In this document: positions 59,280-64,000 of the stretch, piece after piece
Numbering within the stretch: position 1 is the first letter of the stretch
Layout: each line of letters begins with the position of its first letter
Source of the DNA: Paenibacillus_AA sp045062745
GTDB taxonomy: Bacteria > Bacillota > Bacilli > Paenibacillales > NBRC-103111
Length of the DNA: 64,000 bases
Direction of reading: 5' to 3'
NCBI RefSeq assembly: GCF_045062745.1
Contig: NZ_JBJGED010000002.1
Coordinates: forward strand, 186,001 to 250,000
The notes under the pieces: model-generated
What the model saw: the letters and a program-made list of their open reading frames with translations, nothing else
What the model was told of the DNA's origin: nothing
Databases searched by the model: none
Position numbers and translations under genes: made by a program

Positions 59280-60167
59280 TTACCCTTTGACCGAACCGAT
59301 GAGCATCCCTTTAACGAAATACTTTTGCAGGAACGGGTAGATCACGAGAATCGGAAGAATTGCGACGACGACCGTCGCCATCTTAACCGTTTCCGGCGGC
59401 AGCTGTTGGAGCTCCTGGGAAGTGACCCCCAGCTCCTGGCTTACGCTCGGCGTAATAATCATGTTCCGCAAGACGACCTGAATCGGCATGAGCGCCTTGT
59501 CGGTCAAGTACATAACCCCGCCGAAGTACGCGTTCCAGTGGCCTACGCCGTAGAACAATCCGAGCGTGGCGATGATGGGCATCGAGAGCGGCAGGACGAT
59601 CCGGATCAACGTCTGTAAGTCGCTGCAGCCGTCCACCTTCGCCGCTTCCTCGATCTCGGCCGGCAAGTTCTCGAAGTAGGTCTTCATAATCAGCATGTTA
59701 AATGACGAGACGAGCCCCGGAATAATGAGCGCCCAAATCGTATTCAGCATGTGCGTCGCACGAACAACCAGATACAGCGGAATAAGGCCGCCGGAGAACA
59801 GCATCGTGAACACGATTCCCATCAGGACGATGTTGCGGCCCGGCAAAAATTTCTTCGACAGCGGGTAGGCCAGCAGCATGGTGACCATCAAGTTCAGCAC
59901 CGTGCCTATAGTTGTTACGAGTATCGTAATCTTAAGCGCCTGAGGGACGCGATTGCTGGAGAAAATATACTTGTAAGCTTCCAATGTAATCTTATCCGGC
60001 CAAACTACGAATCCGCCGTGACGAAGCACTTCCGTGATCGGAGTGATCGACATAATAACGACGTAGTAGAGCGGGAACAGCGTAGCCAATCCGAACAGCG
60101 TCAGGGAGGCGTACAGGATGAAATCGACGACACGGTCTGACTTGGATTTTTTTAGTATATATGACAT
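59280..60167 (-). CDS. Carbohydrate ABC transporter permease (LplC-like)
   Basis: A 295-residue permease with six membrane segments, the EAA loop AEIEEAAKVDGCSDLQTLIR, and the family C-terminus KYFVKGMLIGSVKG. It starts at ATG 60167 behind AGGGGGG. It pairs with the LplB-type gene just upstream. Substrate unknown; the catabolic operon that follows is the natural candidate to consume what it imports. Confidence 0.9.
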   Translation of the reverse strand: MSYILKKSKSDRVVDFILYASLTLFGLATLFPLYYVVIMSITPITEVLRHGGFVVWPDKITLEAYKYIFSSNRVPQALKITILVTTIGTVLNLMVTMLLAYPLSKKFLPGRNIVLMGIVFTMLFSGGLIPLYLVVRATHMLNTIWALIIPGLVSSFNMLIMKTYFENLPAEIEEAAKVDGCSDLQTLIRIVLPLSMPIIATLGLFYGVGHWNAYFGGVMYLTDKALMPIQVVLRNMIITPSVSQELGVTSQELQQLPPETVKMATVVVAILPILVIYPFLQKYFVKGMLIGSVKG

Positions 60168-60182
60168 GGTAGATTCCCCCCT

Positions 60183-61154
60183 TTACCAGATTCCGGATCC
60201 GCCGAGCTTCTTGGCGATCTTGTTCGCGGTGATGACGAGTACGAACCCGATCACCGACTTGAAGAAGTTGACCGCCGCCGCTACGCTGAAGTCCAGCTGT
60301 TCGATCCCTCGTCGGAATACCCATGTATCGATAATATCCCCGACCTCGTAGACGCGGGCGTTCAAGAAGATGTAGATCTGATCGAAGCCGGCGTCGAGAA
60401 TGTGCCCGATCCGCAGAATCAGGAGCAAGACGAATACTTCGCGGATGCCCGGCAACGTAATGTGCCAGAGCTGCCGCCATCTGCCTGCTCCGTCCACGAC
60501 GGCCGCTTCATATAACTCCTGGTTGATCGTAGCGAGCGCAGCCAAGTAAATAATCGCGCCGAAGCCCGTGCTCTTCCAGATGTCCGTCAGGATGATGATC
60601 GGCCGGAACCAATCCTTGTCCGTCAGCAGATTGAGCGTCTCGCCCGTATGGTCGCGCCACCAGGTGCTGATCAGACCTGCATCCGGCGCGAGGAAGGAGA
60701 AAGTGAGACCGTATACGATAACCCATGACAAGAAATAAGGACCGTACGTAACCGTCTGAATCGCTTTCTTAAACCATTGCACGCGAATTTCGTTCAGGAT
60801 CAAGGCCAGGAGCACGTCCGGCAGCATATTGAACAAAATCCGGTAAATACTAATCAAGAGCGTGTTCCGAATCAGGTTCGGAAAGTCGGGAGAATCGAAC
60901 ACCGTTTTGAAGTTCGCAAACCCGACCCATTCGCTGCCCCAGATCCCTTTAACCAGGTTGTACTTCTTGAACGCGATCAAGAGTCCGCCCATCGGGACGT
61001 AGTGGAAGACGAGATAATACGCAATTCCGGGTACCATCATCAGATACAGCCAACGATAGCGAATAAGCGCTTTCCAGATCGAAATCTTGTCCTTGCGCGA
61101 GGGAGTTTTCGTCTTGGTCGTTGTGTTTGCAGCAACTGCATTTTGCGTACTCAC
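60183..61154 (-). CDS. Sugar ABC transporter permease (LplB-like)
   Basis: A 323-residue permease. After a 35-residue polar N-terminus come six membrane segments and the EAA loop QELYEAAVVDGAGRWRQLWH. It starts at GTG 61154 behind ACGGAGGAG. The unit contains only the two permeases; no binding protein lies upstream or downstream within the window. CcpA-type sites are present in its leader. Confidence 0.9.
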   Translation of the reverse strand: MSTQNAVAANTTTKTKTPSRKDKISIWKALIRYRWLYLMMVPGIAYYLVFHYVPMGGLLIAFKKYNLVKGIWGSEWVGFANFKTVFDSPDFPNLIRNTLLISIYRILFNMLPDVLLALILNEIRVQWFKKAIQTVTYGPYFLSWVIVYGLTFSFLAPDAGLISTWWRDHTGETLNLLTDKDWFRPIIILTDIWKSTGFGAIIYLAALATINQELYEAAVVDGAGRWRQLWHITLPGIREVFVLLLILRIGHILDAGFDQIYIFLNARVYEVGDIIDTWVFRRGIEQLDFSVAAAVNFFKSVIGFVLVITANKIAKKLGGSGIW

Positions 61155-61206
61155 TGTAGCACTCCTCCGTATTTGATTATTAGTCCTGACCAGATGATTT
61201 CTCCTA

Positions 61207-61220
61207 AAAAACGCTTACAT
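61207..61220 (-). promoter_or_regulatory. cre-like site in the permease leader
   Basis: On the minus strand TGTAAGCGTTTTTT matches the cre consensus TGWAANCGNTNWCA at 12 of 14 positions, about 55 bases before the GTG start. Confidence 0.5.
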
Positions 61221-61276
61221 TTGAAGGATAAATTACGTTTTTGTTGTTGAAATTTCAGGCAGACTGTACAGCGCAA

Positions 61277-61290
61277 GTAAAGCGTTTTCA
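61277..61290 (-). promoter_or_regulatory. cre-like site just after the permease promoter
   Basis: On the minus strand TGAAAACGCTTTAC matches the cre consensus at 12 of 14 positions and lies 17 bases after the -10 box, a position that would block transcription. Confidence 0.55.
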
Positions 61291-61306
61291 TGCGCACTCT
61301 ACTTTC

Positions 61307-61336
61307 ATCATAATTCAAAAACATAGAATAATACAA
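61307..61336 (-). promoter_or_regulatory. SigA promoter of the permease pair
   Basis: On the minus strand TTGTAT (61336-61331), 18 bases, then TATGAT (61312-61307). Confidence 0.65.
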
Positions 61337-61541
61337 GTAATACACACGACTCGAAACTGTCTTTAAATAGTCTTTTTATTTCGAGCCGGCCCGGCGCAAA
61401 CCTCCTTCACACCCTCTTTTCTCCTCACCGTTCACCCTTACTTGTTATACCTGTATGATTACATGTATTTTCTCGATCGTAACATATGTCCACCACCGTC
61501 ACAATGGTAATAAAAGTTCGCGAGCGTGCTTCGGAACGCAA

Positions 61542-61566
61542 AGAAAAAACGCTCTCAACGAGCGTC
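61542..61566 (-). terminator. Rho-independent terminator of yhfH
   Basis: On the minus strand ACGCTC-GTTGA-GAGCGT, with the stop codon in the loop, is followed by T6. Confidence 0.85.
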
Positions 61567-61719
61567 CTGATTCCCTACGAAAGGCTTAAATATCGAGTTG
61601 TCTTGGCATTCCGAGCACATCGTCTCGTAACATTCGGACTGCTCTTCCAACGCGGATCCGCACTTGCTGCACATTTTGACCGGCAAATTGTCGAAGAAAT
61701 CTTTGGCAGGAATTAACAT
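61555..61719 (-). CDS. yhfH: YhfH-family zinc-ribbon-like small protein
   Basis: A 54-residue protein starting at ATG 61719 behind GAGAGGAG. It begins with an amphipathic segment (AKDFFDNLPVK) and has two CxxC pairs, CSKCG and CSEC, separated by the conserved EEQSECYETM, a likely zinc site. The layout matches B. subtilis YhfH (FF-x-LP-x-K-C-x-x-C and EQ-ECY). Function unknown. The longer frame upstream has no ribosome site. Confidence 0.82.
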   Translation of the reverse strand: MLIPAKDFFDNLPVKMCSKCGSALEEQSECYETMCSECQDNSIFKPFVGNQDAR

Positions 61720-61850
61720 AAACTGGCTCCTCTCTTGGCCGCAGAATGGTCGAACCTCGAATCGTACTTTTGTATTAATACAGTACATATTATGATTGCG
61801 TTTATTATATAACACAATTCAAGAATTAGCTATCCCAAAATAATTAACCC

Positions 61851-61879
61851 TTGACATGGAACGGCCCATTTTGCACAAT
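61851..61879 (+). promoter_or_regulatory. SigA promoter of ywbE
   Basis: TTGACA (61851-61856), 17 bases, then CACAAT (61874-61879), a perfect -35 with a weaker -10. Confidence 0.55.
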
Positions 61880-61937
61880 CTAATAATATTGTTTGACCCC
61901 GATCATGACTTACATTCGAGAATTTGGAGAAAACGCC

Positions 61938-62156
61938 ATGAACAACAACAGCTCCGGCATGAAAAACGGTCAAGTCCGCAGCCAGATCGTCCCGGGAATC
62001 GAAGTGAATATCGTGCTGAAACAGGATCAGCGGACCGGCAAACTCACGCGCGGCATCGTCAAAGATTTGTTAACGAACTCCCCCACGCATCCGCATGGAA
62101 TCAAAGTCCGGCTTACGGACGGACAGGTCGGGCGAGTGAAGGAAATCTTGTCTTAA
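61938..62156 (+). CDS. ywbE: YwbE-family protein
   Basis: A 72-residue protein. The core DQRTGKLTRGIVKDLLTNSP, then HPHGIKVRL and DGQVGRVKEIL, is almost invariant in the YwbE (DUF2196) family of Firmicutes. I use the ATG at 61938, eight bases after GGAG. A small basic beta-rich fold is likely; the function is unknown. Confidence 0.9.
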   Translation: MNNNSSGMKNGQVRSQIVPGIEVNIVLKQDQRTGKLTRGIVKDLLTNSPTHPHGIKVRLTDGQVGRVKEILS

Positions 62157-62193
62157 ACCCTAAGTGAAGTGAGCCTGAGAATTCTAGAAATGC

Positions 62194-62236
62194 AAAAAGG
62201 TTGTGCGGGAGATTCGAACTCCTGCCCAACCTTTTC
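62194..62236. terminator. Bidirectional terminator between ywbE and the thioesterase gene
   Basis: AAAAGGTTG-TG-CGGGAG and CTCCTG-CC-CAACCTTTT pair around the loop ATTCGAA, with A and T runs on both sides. The loop and upper stem mimic a tRNA T-arm, but no tRNA is encoded. Confidence 0.85.
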
Positions 62237-62245
62237 GCTGTTCCG

Positions 62246-62683
62246 CTACGTGATCCGGTAAGACGCGCTGCACCAGGCGCCCAAGCTCCCCGATTCGTCG
62301 CATATTTCCCCTTGGGTCGTGATGATGGATCTCGACTGATGCACGATGCGTCCGGTCGAGTACACAATGCCTTTCCTGAGCGGGGCCAAATAGTGCATCG
62401 TCAAGTTCGTCGTTACCATCTTCTCCCCGGGCCGGGCCAGCATGGCGGCTATGCCCATCGTATTGTCCAGGAGCGAGGCGTGTACGCCTCCGTGCAGAAT
62501 GCCGATCGTGTTCAGATGGCAGTCCTCGACTTGAAGCGACACCGTCACCTTCTCTTCCTCCACCGATTCCAGCTTGGCGCCCAGCAAGTCCCAGAACGTC
62601 CCTTTGGCCATTTGCTGCAGCTTCACCAGAAATTCGGTTCTCGGGTCCGCCCCAGGGTCTCGTTCGTGATTCGTGATGTCCAT
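62246..62683 (-). CDS. PaaI-family hotdog thioesterase
   Basis: A 145-residue single hotdog domain with the family motif ILHGGVHASLLDNTMGIAA and the following strand TNLTMHYLAPLRKG. The start is ATG 62683 behind GGAGGG. Such enzymes hydrolyse acyl-CoA esters. It follows the acyl-CoA dehydrogenase gene by about 25 bases, so it probably releases stalled CoA esters of the same fatty- or branched-acid pathway. Confidence 0.9.
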   Translation of the reverse strand: MDITNHERDPGADPRTEFLVKLQQMAKGTFWDLLGAKLESVEEEKVTVSLQVEDCHLNTIGILHGGVHASLLDNTMGIAAMLARPGEKMVTTNLTMHYLAPLRKGIVYSTGRIVHQSRSIITTQGEICDESGSLGAWCSASYRIT

Positions 62684-62706
62684 GCTCGGCACCCTCCATG
62701 ATAAAT

Positions 62707-64000
62707 TTAATGGACCATATAAGCTTCGGCCGGAATGACCCGCGCCGCGACGCCACGCTTGAGCTGAATGAGATTCTCCGGTGTGCTGCGGGCGAGCTTC
62801 TTCAGGATCGAGAGCTGAATTCGCTGCATATCCCCGGCTTGCATGGAAGCTACGGCGTTTTCCGCCCAGCCGGCAATGCTGTGGAACGCTTCCTGGACGA
62901 AGATGCGCGTCATCCGGACGGCGAGCTCGGCCCTCGCCTCTCCCTGGCTGCTGATGAGCTTGCGGGTACGGAGCAGCGCGCTCTCCATCGCATAGATCTG
63001 AATCATCGAATCGGCCAGCAGGGCAAGCGTCTCCTGTTCCTGCTCCAGCTTCGTGCCGTACTTCTGCACGGCGAGTCCGCCGATCATAAGGAACATGCGC
63101 TTTGCATTGGCCACGAGATACGCTTCCTTTTCAAGAAAGCTCTCGAACTCTTGCTGCGGTACGAATGCGATCAGCTCCTGCTGCAGGGCCTCGACATGCT
63201 CGATCAAAGGGAGTTCGCCTTTGAGCGCCTTCTTGAGCAGGGTGCCGGGGATGAGCAGCCGGTTGATTTCGTTCGTCCCTTCGAAAATCCGGTTAATCCG
63301 GGAGTCCCGGTAGATCCGTTCGATTTTATATTCTTGGATGTAGCCGTATCCGCCGTGAATCTGGACGCCCTCGTCGGCCACGTAATCGAGCGCTTCCGTC
63401 CCGAACACTTTGATAATCGAGCATTCGAGCGTGTACTCCGCTATGCCCTTGGCGGAACGGGTACCGGCGTCGTCCTGGCTATGGTCGATGTCCTGCAGAA
63501 TAGTATCTACTAATCCCACGGTGCGATATACCATGCTCTCCAACACATAGGTCCGGATGTTCATATCCGCGAGCTTCTGGGCGATCAGAGGAAACGAGGA
63601 CAGCGTTTGGCCGAATTGGGTCCGCTGGTTCGCATACCGGACGCTCAGCTCCAGCGCCTCCTTGGCTCCGCCGAGGCAGCCGGCTCCCAGCTTGAACCGG
63701 CCGATGTTCAAGATGTTGAAGGCGATGATGTGGCCTTTGCCCGGCTCTCCTAGCAAGTTCTCTATGGGAACATGTACGTTGTCGAGGATAAGCGGCCGCG
63801 TCGAAGAGCCCTTGATGCCCATCTTCTTCTCCTCCGGCCCGAAGCCTACACCCTCCATCGTCCGTTCGACGATGAAGGCGCTGAACTGGGTGCCGTCGAT
63901 CTTCGCGTAGACGATGAAGACGTCGGCGAAGCCGGCGTTCGTGATGAACTGCTTGGCGCCGTTCAACACGTAGTGCGCTCCGTCGTCCGTCAGTTTCGCT
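62707..64000 (-). CDS. Acyl-CoA dehydrogenase with C-terminal extension (5' end outside window)
   Basis: The frame is open to the right edge of the window (63999 begins a codon), so the start is missing. The visible 431 residues begin in the middle domain (GAHYVLNGAKQFITNAG), continue through the C-terminal helical domain with GVQIHGGYGYIQEY and DSRINRIFEGTNEINRL, and add about 190 residues beyond the normal ACAD end. That length fits the roughly 590-residue class found in Bacillus fatty-acid degradation (FadE type). The enzyme introduces the alpha-beta double bond into acyl-CoA with FAD. Confidence 0.93.
   Translation of the reverse strand, partial: AKLTDDGAHYVLNGAKQFITNAGFADVFIVYAKIDGTQFSAFIVERTMEGVGFGPEEKKMGIKGSSTRPLILDNVHVPIENLLGEPGKGHIIAFNILNIGRFKLGAGCLGGAKEALELSVRYANQRTQFGQTLSSFPLIAQKLADMNIRTYVLESMVYRTVGLVDTILQDIDHSQDDAGTRSAKGIAEYTLECSIIKVFGTEALDYVADEGVQIHGGYGYIQEYKIERIYRDSRINRIFEGTNEINRLLIPGTLLKKALKGELPLIEHVEALQQELIAFVPQQEFESFLEKEAYLVANAKRMFLMIGGLAVQKYGTKLEQEQETLALLADSMIQIYAMESALLRTRKLISSQGEARAELAVRMTRIFVQEAFHSIAGWAENAVASMQAGDMQRIQLSILKKLARSTPENLIQLKRGVAARVIPAEAYMVH

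Larger units (their letters stand above)
61155..61541. other. Gene-free control region upstream of the permease pair
   Basis: Besides the promoter and two cre-like sites, this stretch holds CTCGAAA (61351-61357) and TTTCGAG (61379-61385) as inverted arms, upstream of the promoter, and a GC-poor tract to about 61500. No gene or known RNA is visible. Confidence 0.5.

Noticed and set aside
62201..62232. Possible tRNA gene suggested by a T-arm-like sequence
   Set aside because: No D-arm, anticodon arm or acceptor 5' half can be found in the right positions; the structure is a terminator between converging genes.
1..64000. Insertion sequence, prophage or other mobile element
   Set aside because: No transposase, integrase, recombinase or phage structural gene and no flanking long inverted or direct repeats were seen.

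Overview
The window looks like a chromosomal segment of an endospore-forming Firmicute of the Paenibacillus type. The evidence is gene content: two germinant-receptor operons, an alpha/beta-type spore protein gene, two LplB/LplC-type sugar permease pairs, a YesM/YesN-type two-component pair next to solute-binding lipoproteins, YwbE and YhfH homologues, and a c-di-AMP (ydaO) riboswitch. Base composition is moderately GC-rich. I see no rRNA, tRNA, CRISPR array, insertion sequence or prophage. Both window edges cut a gene: a GerC-type lipoprotein on the left and an acyl-CoA dehydrogenase on the right.

Layout. 1-2.3 kb: end of a germinant-receptor operon (C, D, B). 2.3-9.8 kb: short-chain dehydrogenase and divergent WYL regulator sharing a palindromic operator, a small unknown gene, YitT-type membrane protein, GNAT acetyltransferase and L,D-transpeptidase, then a flavoprotein plus Gfo/Idh/MocA dehydrogenase pair. 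10.1-20.5 kb: a minus-strand sugar-uptake and sensing region: ABC permeases and binding lipoprotein, and a separate operon of binding lipoprotein, sensor kinase, AraC-type response regulator and an exported flavoprotein-like lipoprotein, with a CcpA-type site at its head. 20.8-26.1 kb: a 3-dehydro-L-gulonate 2-dehydrogenase (DlgD) homologue, then a complete germinant-receptor operon A-C-D-B. 26-37.7 kb: aminotransferase, spore protein, CBS-domain protein, CAP-domain secreted protein under the c-di-AMP riboswitch, sugar isomerases, the yhgD-yhgE pair, an ABC ATPase with a dehydrogenase, a DUF4023 peptide, an RpiR regulator and glutathione peroxidase. 37.9-45 kb: HelD, a GntR-type regulator fused to a solute-binding-protein domain, hemolysin III, and an IMP dehydrogenase of the Tritrichomonas type coupled to a WYL regulator. 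45-50.8 kb: fixABCX headed by an unlisted 53-residue membrane protein, a lipoprotein, and a Fur-controlled FhuF-like protein. 50.9-61.2 kb: an eight-gene catabolic operon (D-threonine-aldolase-like enzyme, RidA, M20 and M81 peptidases, class III aminotransferase, dehydrogenase, IclR regulator, amidohydrolase) behind a promoter with tandem palindromic operators, preceded by a permease pair without a binding protein. 61.5-64 kb: yhfH, ywbE, a thioesterase and the acyl-CoA dehydrogenase.

How the genes work together. The strongest functional stories are the eight-gene operon, whose enzymes fit release and dehydration or transamination of (D-)amino acids from amide- or peptide-linked compounds; the electron-bifurcating FixABCX complex with a candidate small membrane partner; and carbohydrate sensing and uptake under catabolite control. 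Substrates of the transporters and of the catabolic operon cannot be read from sequence alone.
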